From the NCBI GenBank assembly GCA_900556025.1, contig USNG01000026.1, positions 1 to 21,967 on the forward strand: a stretch of DNA of 21,967 bases, read 5' to 3'. The position numbers and the translations under genes are program-made. Each line of letters starts with the position of its first letter. Position 1 is the stretch's first letter. Of this stretch, positions 1 through 7,532 are shown piece after piece. The notes beneath the pieces are model-generated. The model was given only the letters and a program-made list of their open reading frames with translations. It ran no database searches and was not told the DNA's origin. The DNA is from an uncultured Mycoplasmatota bacterium (GTDB lineage Bacteria; Bacillota_I; Bacilli_A; RF39; UBA660).

Positions 1-535
1 CATCTTTTTCAATATACATTCTATATTCATTTAAAGTAGTAGCACCTATTACATGAATTTCACCACGAGCCAACATTGGTTTTAAAATATTACCAGTATC
101 CATAGCTCCATCTACAGCACCAGTACCAACTATTAAGTGAATTTCATCAATAAACATTATTAAATTTCCTTCACTCTTTTTAACTTCATCAAGAACTTTT
201 TTAAGTCTTTCTTCAAATTCACCACGATATTTAGCACCAGCTATTAAAGAAGCCATATTAAGTTCCCATACAGTTTTATTTTTTAAACTCTCTGGTACAT
301 CACCTTTAACAATTCTTTGAGCAAGTCCTTCAACAATAGCTGTTTTACCAACACCTGGTTCACCAATAAGAACTGGATTATTTTTAGTCTTTCTAGACAA
401 AATTCTAGTTATACTACGAATCTCATCATCACGACCAATAATAGGATCAATCTTATGATTCTTAACATCTTCATTTATATTACGGCCATATTTTTCTAAT
501 ACATTTTCATTTTCTTCATTATTCATATTAAACAT
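1..535 (-). CDS. clpB: ATP-dependent disaggregase ClpB, N-terminal part (gene runs off the window edge)
   Basis: AAA+ unfoldase that, with the DnaK system, threads aggregated proteins through its hexameric ring. The first 178 residues are visible. Walker A (GEPGVGKT) is at 58-65, the pore-loop segment [12 protein letters not shown] at 99-110, and Walker B (LIMFIDE) at 125-131. The stretch [18 protein letters not shown] is of the ClpB rather than ClpC type. The ATG at 535 sits 6 bases after a strong GGAGGG. The ATPase domain starts about 30 residues in, so the usual roughly 150-residue N-terminal substrate domain is absent, as in Mycoplasma ClpB. The promoter is overlapped by a CIRCE operator, so HrcA heat-shock control is expected. 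The second ATPase domain and the end of the gene lie outside the window. Confidence 0.93.
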   Translation of the reverse strand, partial: MFNMNNEENENVLEKYGRNINEDVKNHKIDPIIGRDDEIRSITRILSRKTKNNPVLIGEPGVGKTAIVEGLAQRIVKGDVPESLKNKTVWELNMASLIAGAKYRGEFEERLKKVLDEVKKSEGNLIMFIDEIHLIVGTGAVDGAMDTGNILKPMLARGEIHVIGATTLNEYRMYIEKD

Positions 536-562
536 ATTTATCCCTCCTTATTTACATACTAT

Positions 563-590
563 ATTATACTCAAAAATTAGCACTTGTCAA
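563..590 (-). promoter_or_regulatory. clpB promoter (consensus -35 and -10)
   Basis: On the minus strand TTGACA (585-590) and TATAAT (563-568) both match the primary-sigma consensus exactly, with a 16-base spacer. Transcription should start near 556, giving a leader of about 20 bases with the SD inside it. The -35 box lies within the CIRCE element. Confidence 0.9.
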
Positions 591-603
591 TAGAGAGTGC
601 TAA
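577..603. promoter_or_regulatory. CIRCE operator (HrcA binding site)
   Basis: The arms are TTAGCACTT (577-585) and GAGTGCTAA (595-603), separated by nine bases. This is the CIRCE layout TTAGCACTC-N9-GAGTGCTAA with one changed base. Complementarity continues outward into A/T runs (572-576 and 604-608). It covers the clpB -35 box and spacer, so bound HrcA should block the polymerase. Its right arm also contains the stop codon of the acyltransferase gene (600-602). Confidence 0.95.
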
Positions 604-1676
604 TTTTTAAGAGGGATTTTATTAATTATTTTCGTTCTAACATTATCAAAAAACATGAACAATCCAACAGGTACTAAAGTTCCCAATATTACATAAACTA
701 ATGACAATTTACTAAACGCATATGGAAAGGCACCATATATATTTGATTCACTTATTCCATTTATTTTAGCAAATACAAAATCTATTATTTTAAATATTAG
801 AAAGTGCATTCCCATAATTTCATAAGAATAATTGCCAATCTTATCAAAAAAGACATTTGCAAATTTTAATTTAGAAATTAAACCGCTTAAATATAAACAA
901 ATATATATACCAGCAAAAGAAATAGGATAAAACAAATATAAATTTGTTATTTTATTAAAAGATAAATCAACAAAAAAATCAATTTTAAAATAAATATAAA
1001 TCAAAGTAATCATAGAAATCACAAATAAAAATATGTTTATCTTATTTTTAATATTTTCAGCAAAATTTTTAAAAAAATAACCAAAAGTAAAAAAAGGCAT
1101 AACCAAAAAACATATTTGAAAATGATATAATAAACTAACCTGTCTAGTAACTAAATAAATTCCAATCAAACCACAAAAAACAGTTGAAATCAGAATAAAG
1201 TAATTTTTAATTTTTTTATTATATTTTAAATAATCAAATATTTTATTACTAAAATATATAATCATTCCAAATATTGTAGAAGATAATATAAATGTTGGTA
1301 CAAACCATAATGCTCCAGCCATTAATTCATCGCATATAAAAATAAATGAATAGACACATGAAGTAACAATTTCTTTAATACCAAATAATTGTGTACCAAC
1401 TATCATACCATTTTTTAACAAAAAGTTATGTATTAATGAAAAGAAGAAAGAAAACATTACAAACTTTAACCAGTTATTTTTAATTTTAGAGCTAAAATTA
1501 AGATAAGGATCATTACCGTACTTTGATTCATTATATAATGCACCTCCAACAAAGAAAAAAAGAGCCAAATGATAAAAATAAACAAATTTAACCAACTTTG
1601 CACAACAATGACCAGCAACAATAGAAATAATTCCTAGTGCTTTTACAATATTCCAATATATTTTCTTTTTATTCAT
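600..1676 (-). CDS. Acyltransferase-3 family integral membrane protein
   Basis: Multi-pass membrane protein of the acyltransferase-3 type (OafA/WecH-like), a family that moves acyl groups onto sugars or other cell-surface acceptors. The N-terminus has the family pattern: VKALGIISIVAGH at about 10-22, then FYHLALFFFVGGALYNE at 34-50. About ten hydrophobic segments follow, and 358 residues is a usual family length. The ATG at 1676 is preferred over the TTG directly upstream because AGGTGG lies 7 bases ahead of it. It follows the GrpB-family gene by 63 bases, which include an inverted repeat. The stop codon lies in the CIRCE element of clpB. The acceptor cannot be told from sequence; it may modify a wall polymer or exopolysaccharide. 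Confidence 0.8.
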   Translation of the reverse strand: MNKKKIYWNIVKALGIISIVAGHCCAKLVKFVYFYHLALFFFVGGALYNESKYGNDPYLNFSSKIKNNWLKFVMFSFFFSLIHNFLLKNGMIVGTQLFGIKEIVTSCVYSFIFICDELMAGALWFVPTFILSSTIFGMIIYFSNKIFDYLKYNKKIKNYFILISTVFCGLIGIYLVTRQVSLLYHFQICFLVMPFFTFGYFFKNFAENIKNKINIFLFVISMITLIYIYFKIDFFVDLSFNKITNLYLFYPISFAGIYICLYLSGLISKLKFANVFFDKIGNYSYEIMGMHFLIFKIIDFVFAKINGISESNIYGAFPYAFSKLSLVYVILGTLVPVGLFMFFDNVRTKIINKIPLKN

Positions 1677-1711
1677 CAAATCACCACCTACACTACTACA
1701 TATTTTACACT

Positions 1712-1741
1712 AAAGATTATATAATTAAAAGTATAATCTTT
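1712..1741 (-). repeat. Inverted repeat after the GrpB-family gene, possible weak terminator
   Basis: AAAGATTATA (1712-1721) and TATAATCTTT (1732-1741) are perfect complements around a 10-base loop. The stop codon of the upstream gene (1740-1742) overlaps the stem. No T-run follows on the minus strand, so termination would be weak. The repeat also supplies a TATAAT that could serve as a -10 box for the acyltransferase, but no good -35 box was seen. Confidence 0.4.
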
Positions 1742-2267
1742 AACGATTATACTCATCTTTTGCAAGTCTTATCACATCAACAATAAAATCATTCTTTCCC
1801 TTAGTATACTTAGATCTTTCATCTGAATATTTCGTAGCTAATTCTTGTTTTAAATCACAATATTTTTTTATGTATTCTGGATGTTCTAGTAAATATCTTT
1901 TAAAATATATTTGATTATAATAAGTATTACTATTTGGTTCTACAAAATGAATATAATGACTTCTAGCATCTTCTGGACCTTTTGCAAAAAAATATCTATC
2001 AGATACTCCTTGTTGCCCTCTATTTTCATAATCATAAGGCTTTAACATTTTTTCAATTTCAGGTATTTCTTCCAAACTTTCAATAACAACCAAAATATCA
2101 ATTACAGGTTTAGCTTTCAAACCTTCAATTGATGTACTACCGATATGATGAATTTCTTTAATTCTATCACCTAAAACTTTTTTTAATAGTTCTTCTTCTT
2201 TTTTATATTCTATATTCCAATTTAGATCATAATCACTAAGTTCAACTATTCCTCTTTTTAATGCCAT
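1740..2267 (-). CDS. GrpB/UPF0157 family protein (nucleotidyltransferase-like fold)
   Basis: A 175-residue protein matching the GrpB (UPF0157) family over its whole length. The family has a nucleotidyltransferase-like fold, and its physiological substrate is not firmly known. The hallmark HHIGSTSIEGL is at 40-50, followed by KPVIDILV (53-60), whose Asp57 would be a metal ligand. The conserved stretch ARSHYIHFVE lies near 101-110. The ATG at 2267 has AGGAG 8 bases upstream. It lies 27 bases after the PHP phosphoesterase gene on the same strand, so the two are probably cotranscribed. The family also occurs fused to CoaE in some bacteria, but nothing here points to coenzyme A synthesis. Confidence 0.87.
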   Translation of the reverse strand: MALKRGIVELSDYDLNWNIEYKKEEELLKKVLGDRIKEIHHIGSTSIEGLKAKPVIDILVVIESLEEIPEIEKMLKPYDYENRGQQGVSDRYFFAKGPEDARSHYIHFVEPNSNTYYNQIYFKRYLLEHPEYIKKYCDLKQELATKYSDERSKYTKGKNDFIVDVIRLAKDEYNR

Positions 2268-2294
2268 ATATTTTTCTCCTTTTTCACTTATTAT

Positions 2295-3389
2295 TTAAAG
2301 TATCTTTTCAAATTCAGAAGATTTTATTCTAAAAAAATCCATATCTGTATAAAATTGCATTGTAGCATCATGACTATCAGAACCTTTTATTTCTATTAAT
2401 TTATTTTTATTAAGAATTTTATAAAAATTATTTATATCATAATATTTATTTCTAATATTCATTTCCAATCCTTTGATATTTTTGTTATTTTTAACTATTT
2501 TATCAACTACTTCTAAGCTAGTTTCAGTTGGATGAGCAAAATATATATTATATTGATTTTTTATTTCTTCTACTTTTAACTGGCCATATGAATTTACAGA
2601 AAGGCTGCCACTTGAAGGACTTGGCCACCAATCATCATCTACTTCTTTTACTGCAAGCATTGACAAAAGAAATCTAGAATTATAATTATTAGATTCTTCT
2701 ATTTGATATTTTTCTCTTAATTTTTTATATCTTTTTTCTTTATAATTTTTTCTATCTTCATAACAATCATCTTTATTATATTTTTCTAGTAAATTTAATA
2801 TATCAAATGTTGTTACACTTTTACTTTTAAATTTATCCATTAAATAAAAACATAATGTATCATATTCAGGAACATAATTATTTTTAGAAAGATATTCCTT
2901 ATACTCTTCATAAGAAATATAAATGTTATGTTTTTTTAATATTTCTTGAATTGTTAAATTAAAATTTAATCTTTCAAATTGAATTTTGCTTCTATTAAAC
3001 ATTGCTCTATAATTTTTTAAAACATCTTTCATCATAATTGGATCTTTAGGATTAATAAAAAGTTCTAACAAATGACATTGATTTCCATATTCTCTATTAT
3101 CAATAGTAAGCTCAATACCTGGTATAATTATCGGACTAGTAAAGCCTTTCGAAACTATTTCATATAGCTCATCATATACTTTTAAAGTATCATGATCTGT
3201 AATTGAAATAATATCAAATCCTTTTTCTTTTGTAGTTTCTAATATTTGTTTTAAGCTTTGCTTTCCATCAGCACTACAATTAGAATGCATATGTAAATCA
3301 ATATACAACTCTTTCTTATCATGACATAATTTTTTTATTTTATCTTTTATTGTTTTATTATAATTTTCCCAAAATTCGTAATTATTCAT
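2295..3389 (-). CDS. PHP-domain metal-dependent phosphoesterase
   Basis: PHP-domain protein with the metal ligands in the expected order (numbering from the ATG at 3389): DLHMHS with His33 and His35, Asp41, TDHDT with His66 and Asp67, PGIE with Glu93, His106 in the CHLLEL segment, then late YFAHPTE and KGSDSH motifs. Members hydrolyse phosphoesters (nucleotides, oligoribonucleotides or sugar phosphates) using two or three metals. An ATG at 3401 is possible, but it lacks an SD. The ATG at 3389 has GGAG 6 bases upstream and is preferred, giving 364 residues. About 150 extra, charged residues separate the two halves of the domain, more than in the smallest family members. Substrate unknown; transcription probably continues into the GrpB-family gene. 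Confidence 0.82.
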   Translation of the reverse strand: MNNYEFWENYNKTIKDKIKKLCHDKKELYIDLHMHSNCSADGKQSLKQILETTKEKGFDIISITDHDTLKVYDELYEIVSKGFTSPIIIPGIELTIDNREYGNQCHLLELFINPKDPIMMKDVLKNYRAMFNRSKIQFERLNFNLTIQEILKKHNIYISYEEYKEYLSKNNYVPEYDTLCFYLMDKFKSKSVTTFDILNLLEKYNKDDCYEDRKNYKEKRYKKLREKYQIEESNNYNSRFLLSMLAVKEVDDDWWPSPSSGSLSVNSYGQLKVEEIKNQYNIYFAHPTETSLEVVDKIVKNNKNIKGLEMNIRNKYYDINNFYKILNKNKLIEIKGSDSHDATMQFYTDMDFFRIKSSEFEKIL

Positions 3390-3452
3390 AATATACTCCA
3401 TTTAATTGTAAAATCTCTTCACAAATATTCTATCATATATTTGCAAAATATA

Positions 3453-4526
3453 CTATTTACTTTCACCAACATTAAGTATAATACCAATACTTATCATTGA
3501 AATAACCAAACTACTACCACCATAACTTATAAATGGAAGAGTTACTCCTGTAACTGGAACAAGTCCAACTACAACACATAAATTCAATATTGTTTGAAAC
3601 ATCAATAAAAATAATAATCCAAATATCAAATATTTTCCAAACAAATCAGTTTCTTTTATAGCCTTACGAGCAATATTATAAAAAAGTAATACAAATAGTC
3701 CAATCAAAACAGCACAACCAATAAAACCAAATTCTTCGCTTATAATTGAAAATATAAAATCTGTCTGTGGTTCTGGAAGATAAAAATGTTTCTGTCTTGA
3801 ATTAAAAAGTCCAAATCCAAGTAATCCACCTGGCCCAATCGCATATAAACTTTGTATCATTTGAAAACCACTTCCAAGAGGATCACTCCATGGATTTAAA
3901 AATGACATTATTCTATCTAATCTATAAGGAGCAATTAAAACTAAAATAACTATACCAACTACCCCTACTATTCCAATCTTAATAAAAATTGATACATCTG
4001 TTCCACTAATAAATATAAGACCTATTAAAGAACAAACTATAACCATTCCAGTACCAAAATCAGGTTCTAACATTATTACACCAAAAAACATCATAATAAC
4101 TATTAATATAGGCAATATAAATTTAATAGTATTTCTTTTTAAATTATCATTATTTGATAAGTATTTAGAAGTAAAAATAATAAGTGCTAATTTAGAAACT
4201 TCGCTTGGTTGAAAACCAAATCCAAATAACCCAAACCAACTTCTACTACCATTTCTAACACTACCTATCCCAGGTATAAGAACAATAACAAGCAACAAAA
4301 AACTAATTCCAAGAAAAATATTAGAATATTTTTTATATATTTTATAATCTATTTTAGAAAATACTCTCATCATAACAATACCAATTATAAAAAATATACT
4401 TTGATTTAATAAATATTTAAATGAATATCCATATTTATATAAACTCCATATATAACTACTAGAATATATAGATAAAAGTCCTATTAAAGATAATATAATT
4501 GTAAATATTATTATTTTCTTATTCAT
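3453..4526 (-). CDS. ftsW: SEDS-family peptidoglycan glycosyltransferase FtsW
   Basis: Polytopic SEDS protein that polymerises lipid II into glycan strands together with a class B PBP. Family blocks are intact: SRSWFGLFGFGFQPSEVSK (94-112), EPDFGTG (154-160), the extracellular YLPEPQTDFIF (249-259) with Asp256 in the loop generally linked to catalysis, and TLPFISYGGSS near the C-terminus. About ten membrane helices fit 357 residues. It follows mraY by 48 bases, which favours FtsW over RodA, though sequence alone separates the two poorly. A small terminator-like hairpin lies between the genes and there is almost no SD before the ATG at 4526, so expression may be low or depend on read-through. 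The partner PBP (pbpB) is 5 kb away in the same orientation. Confidence 0.88.
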   Translation of the reverse strand: MNKKIIIFTIILSLIGLLSIYSSSYIWSLYKYGYSFKYLLNQSIFFIIGIVMMRVFSKIDYKIYKKYSNIFLGISFLLLVIVLIPGIGSVRNGSRSWFGLFGFGFQPSEVSKLALIIFTSKYLSNNDNLKRNTIKFILPILIVIMMFFGVIMLEPDFGTGMVIVCSLIGLIFISGTDVSIFIKIGIVGVVGIVILVLIAPYRLDRIMSFLNPWSDPLGSGFQMIQSLYAIGPGGLLGFGLFNSRQKHFYLPEPQTDFIFSIISEEFGFIGCAVLIGLFVLLFYNIARKAIKETDLFGKYLIFGLLFLLMFQTILNLCVVVGLVPVTGVTLPFISYGGSSLVISMISIGIILNVGESK

Positions 4527-4549
4527 ACTTAATTTTATTTTTTATAAAT

Positions 4550-4573
4550 AAAAAAAGAACACTTAAGTTCTTT
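4550..4573 (-). terminator. Rho-independent terminator after mraY
   Basis: On the minus strand AAAGAAC (4573-4567), a 6-base loop, and GTTCTTT (4560-4554) form a 7-bp stem followed by further T residues. It begins one base after the mraY stop codon. The stem is short and AT-rich, so termination may be partial, leaving read-through into ftsW. Confidence 0.6.
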
Positions 4574-4574
4574 A

Positions 4575-5567
4575 TTACATCCATACTCCATAATATATAG
4601 CTATCATACCAAGCATAAATCCAATTATTAAGAATCCTTTAACTATATCTGATTCCTCATAACCAAGTTTTTCAAAATGATGATGAAGCGGAGCCATTAA
4701 AAATACTTTTTTATTAAATTTCTTTATACTAATTAATTGTATTATTGAAGATAAAGCTTCAATTACAAATACACCACCTATTAACGCTAATGATAATTCA
4801 TGTTTAGTCAATATAGCAATAGCAGCTAATGTAGCACCTAAAGATAAAGATCCAGTATCTCCCATAAATACTTTAGCTGGGTGTGTATTATAAACAAGAA
4901 ATCCTAATAATGCCCCTACTAATATAAAGCAAAATATTGCAATTTCTTGATATCCTTCTACCCAAGTAGTTCCCCAAGTAATAATACCAAAACTCAAGAA
5001 AGCAATTAATGAAAGTCCTCCAGCTAGACCATCTAATCCATCAGACAAATTAACTGCATTAGAAGAACCAACTAATAAGAATAAAATAAATAATCCATAC
5101 ATCCATCCAAGATTAATATTTATTCCAAGAGAAGTAATAACTAAATAAGTATTTCCTCCACCCTGCATATAAATATAAAAGAATATTAATGCTATTACTA
5201 CTTGAACAAATAGTTTTTGAGAAATACTAAGTCCATCATTATTCTTAAACTTAACTTTTAATAAATCATCTGTAAGACCAAGTAATGCATAAGAAATAAA
5301 TACAAATATTATAATCAACAAACTATGTGTTATTTCTAAACTACCTCTTAAATACAAAAATATCATTGTAAGTAGTGTTGGTATAATAAATATTAATCCT
5401 CCAATAGTAGGAGTTCCATTCTTATATGCATGCCTAAATGCTGTAAACACACTTATATTTTGTTTAAAATTTAATCTTCTAAGTAAAGGTATTAATATTA
5501 ATCCAAGTATCACAGATACAAAGAAACCAATCATTAATCCTAATATACTTTTAGCAAGAATCAACAT
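4575..5567 (-). CDS. mraY: Phospho-N-acetylmuramoyl-pentapeptide transferase MraY
   Basis: Membrane enzyme that transfers phospho-MurNAc-pentapeptide from UDP to undecaprenyl phosphate, making lipid I. Signature blocks are complete: GTPTIGG (51-57), the Asp pair of TDDLLK (99-104), NLSDGLDGLAGG (173-184), MGDTGSLSLGA (235-245) and APLHHHFE (292-299). Its 330 residues and about ten membrane helices match the family. The ATG at 5567 follows GAGGGTG at normal distance. A TATAAT at 5590-5595 with a poor -35 suggests its own promoter after holA. It is separated from the mraZ-pbpB cluster by about 4.4 kb of unrelated genes, and murD, usually its neighbour, is not present here. A terminator follows the stop codon. 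Confidence 0.97.
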   Translation of the reverse strand: MLILAKSILGLMIGFFVSVILGLILIPLLRRLNFKQNISVFTAFRHAYKNGTPTIGGLIFIIPTLLTMIFLYLRGSLEITHSLLIIIFVFISYALLGLTDDLLKVKFKNNDGLSISQKLFVQVVIALIFFYIYMQGGGNTYLVITSLGININLGWMYGLFILFLLVGSSNAVNLSDGLDGLAGGLSLIAFLSFGIITWGTTWVEGYQEIAIFCFILVGALLGFLVYNTHPAKVFMGDTGSLSLGATLAAIAILTKHELSLALIGGVFVIEALSSIIQLISIKKFNKKVFLMAPLHHHFEKLGYEESDIVKGFLIIGFMLGMIAIYYGVWM

Positions 5568-5650
5568 ATATATTCACCCTCTTTTTATAATTATACTTTA
5601 ATAAATATATTCTTCATAATTATTTTGCTAAATAATGTAAAGTTTATGTC

Positions 5651-6577
5651 CTACAAAGCTATTAAAAACATTTCAAGAACTTTATCTTTATCATATCCAT
5701 TAGCTTTAATATCATAGTCCATATCACTTAATTTCATTAATTTATCAATTATTTCTTCTTCCTCATACATATTAACAAAAGGAATCATTTTTTTAATTAC
5801 AAAAGAATTAATTCCTAAACTACGAGCCATATCATCATAACTCATTTCTTCATGTAAAACTTTCATTTGATATAACAGTCTATATTGTCTAGCTAAACTA
5901 TCTATTATAATTATACTATCTATATTATTATTTAGAAGTATTTTTAATGAATCAAATGCTTCACCTATTTTTCTATTTAAAACACACTCATTAAAACTAT
6001 ATAATTCTTTATCAGTACTTCTAACCACTACATCATCTATATCAGAATCACTTATACTCTTACTATCCATTTTATATAATAGTAATTTTTCTACTTCACT
6101 CATAGTCTTATCAGTATCATATTCACATAGATCTAATATTTTTTTAATTTGATTAAAAGTTATTTCTTTTTTATTTTCTTTAAATACATTTTGTACATAA
6201 GCATGCAAACTCTTATAATCTAACTTTTCACACACTATAACTTTACACTTTTCTCTTAAAGATTTAATAACTTTCTTACGTTCATCTAACTTTTCATCAA
6301 CACATTTAAATATAATAACATTATCATTCATATTATCTATGTATTTAATTAGTATATTTTCATCTTTTTCTTTTAACTTTTTAAATGAAAAATTATTTAC
6401 TATTATTAATTTTTTTTCATTAAATAAATCAACATAATTTACTTCATTAATAATATCGATCATACTAGAATCACTAAAGTCATAATTAATAATATTATTT
6501 ATTTTTAAAGAAGATATTGTTTCATCTATTTTCTTCTTTAAAACACTTATTTCACTTCCTAAAAATACATATATCAT
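5651..6577 (-). CDS. holA: DNA polymerase III subunit delta
   Basis: Clamp-loader delta subunit, which opens the beta sliding clamp. The protein starts MIYVFLGSE, the usual HolA opening. It has the blocks DLFNEKKLIIVNN (about 50-62) and YDTDKTMSEVEKLLLY (about 154-169), the family's ELYSFNECVLNRK segment (about 192-204), and the C-terminal helical collar part with DSLARQYRLLYQMK. Like other delta subunits it lacks a working Walker A, and 308 residues is close to the usual length. Its ATG overlaps the stop of the RnfC-like gene (ATGA), so the two are translationally coupled. AAGGG lies 9 bases upstream. In many low-GC Gram-positives holA sits near rpsT or competence genes; here its partner is a different gene. 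Confidence 0.9.
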   Translation of the reverse strand: MIYVFLGSEISVLKKKIDETISSLKINNIINYDFSDSSMIDIINEVNYVDLFNEKKLIIVNNFSFKKLKEKDENILIKYIDNMNDNVIIFKCVDEKLDERKKVIKSLREKCKVIVCEKLDYKSLHAYVQNVFKENKKEITFNQIKKILDLCEYDTDKTMSEVEKLLLYKMDSKSISDSDIDDVVVRSTDKELYSFNECVLNRKIGEAFDSLKILLNNNIDSIIIIDSLARQYRLLYQMKVLHEEMSYDDMARSLGINSFVIKKMIPFVNMYEEEEIIDKLMKLSDMDYDIKANGYDKDKVLEMFLIAL

Positions 6578-7440
6578 ACACGTTTACCCTTTATTGTTAC
6601 ACTTCTTACAGTAGAATCAATAACAAAATTTAATATATTTTCTTGCTTTTTTCCATTAACAAATATCTCTGAATCTCTAATATTCATTTTAAGTGCTCTT
6701 AATAGTTCACATAATGGAGTATATAATTTAACTTTAACTATAGTAGGACTTCCATTATTAATAGTTATAATTGTATTGTCATACATATAATCTAAATGTA
6801 TAGCTTTATATATAGCAAGTATTTCTTCTACACTATAAAAAACACAAGTACTATCTTTAAACTTCCTATTTGAATGAACTAAACAAATATTTAAAAAAGC
6901 ATTAATATATTTTTCATATGCACTAATAGATATTAAGTCATCTCTATCAACACATATATAGCAAGTTTTCATATTAAAAATATCCATAAATTCATCAATA
7001 GCTTCTAATATTTCTTCATATGATTCATAATTAATAACCATATCTTTCAAATCATTATTTTTGTCATATAAAGAATTAACTACTAATGTAGTCTTACTAT
7101 TAATTTTTTTATTTAATCCATACTTTTCTAATGATTCAACTATCTCACTTCTTTTAAGTTTACTCATATTTCTAGTAGGATTTAATTTTTCACGTCTATC
7201 TATAAAATCATTTTCAATAACTAATGCTTTAGAATTCTTATTATTATAAATCATATCCTTAACACCAATTATTTTACCACTAACTGGACTAAATATTTTA
7301 CTTCCATCATTAGTAGTACCTAAAAATGTATTATTGTAAACTAATTTACTCTTTTTTATATGTAATAATTCTATGTTATCAAAAGGAACATAAATAAATT
7401 CTGGTGATAAATAAGTTATATATTCTTGTACTTTCTTCAT
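6574..7440 (-). CDS. RnfC/SLBB-like protein lacking flavin and iron-sulfur motifs
   Basis: A 288-residue soluble protein whose blocks line up in order with RnfC (also PduS and NuoF-type proteins). It has a barrel-sandwich segment SPVSGKIIGV (51-60) ending in ALVIENDFID (72-81), then LVVNSL (119-124) where RnfC has its LIVNGAE segment. A helix YEEILEAIDEFMDIF (141-155) follows, then YSVEEILAIYKAI (202-214) and an SLBB-like end PTIVKVKLYTPLCELL (232-247). Missing are the glycine-rich GxGGAGFP flavin loop and the C-terminal CxxCxxCxxxC clusters. No other Rnf or hydrogenase gene is nearby. An electron-transfer role is therefore unlikely; it may be a binding or scaffold protein. It is coupled to holA by a 4-base overlap. 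The ATG at 7440 follows AGAGG. Homology is inferred from motif order by eye. Confidence 0.68.
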   Translation of the reverse strand: MKKVQEYITYLSPEFIYVPFDNIELLHIKKSKLVYNNTFLGTTNDGSKIFSPVSGKIIGVKDMIYNNKNSKALVIENDFIDRREKLNPTRNMSKLKRSEIVESLEKYGLNKKINSKTTLVVNSLYDKNNDLKDMVINYESYEEILEAIDEFMDIFNMKTCYICVDRDDLISISAYEKYINAFLNICLVHSNRKFKDSTCVFYSVEEILAIYKAIHLDYMYDNTIITINNGSPTIVKVKLYTPLCELLRALKMNIRDSEIFVNGKKQENILNFVIDSTVRSVTIKGKRV

Positions 7441-7460
7441 ATTTCATTTCCTCTTATTTA

Positions 7461-7466
7461 ATTATA
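7461..7466 (-). promoter_or_regulatory. Putative -10 box of the RnfC-like/holA operon
   Basis: TATAAT on the minus strand, 20 bases before the ATG at 7440. The -35 region at 17 bases (TTTTAA, 7484-7489) is weak. It lies in the 92-base divergent region shared with the plus-strand gene. Confidence 0.5.
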
Positions 7467-7496
7467 TATTAATTTAGTGTTTTTTAAAAGAAAAAA

Positions 7497-7505
7497 TGAT
7501 ATAAT
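7497..7505 (+). promoter_or_regulatory. Extended -10 promoter of the WG-repeat-like gene
   Basis: TGATATAAT is a perfect extended -10 box. The -35 region is poor, as is common for extended -10 promoters. The expected start near 7512 leaves a leader of about 20 bases with the SD (AGAGG, 7523-7527). Confidence 0.65.
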
Positions 7506-7532
7506 TTAAATATAAAAGATAAAGAGGTGTCT

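Noticed and set aside
317..499. Open frame on the plus strand (60 codons)
   Set aside because: It lies antisense inside the clpB start, whose protein matches the AAA+ family strongly; no SD or family match.
3402..3452. Hairpin CAAATAT/ATATTTG after ftsW as a terminator
   Set aside because: The stem is only 7 AT pairs with a single G-C and no T-run follows.
7061..7249. Open frame on the plus strand (62 codons), hydrophobic
   Set aside because: Antisense shadow of the RnfC-like gene; leucine and serine rich only because the other strand is AT-rich.
6574..7440. A complete Rnf electron-transport subunit C
   Set aside because: The flavin loop and all iron-sulfur cysteine motifs are missing and no other rnf genes are present.
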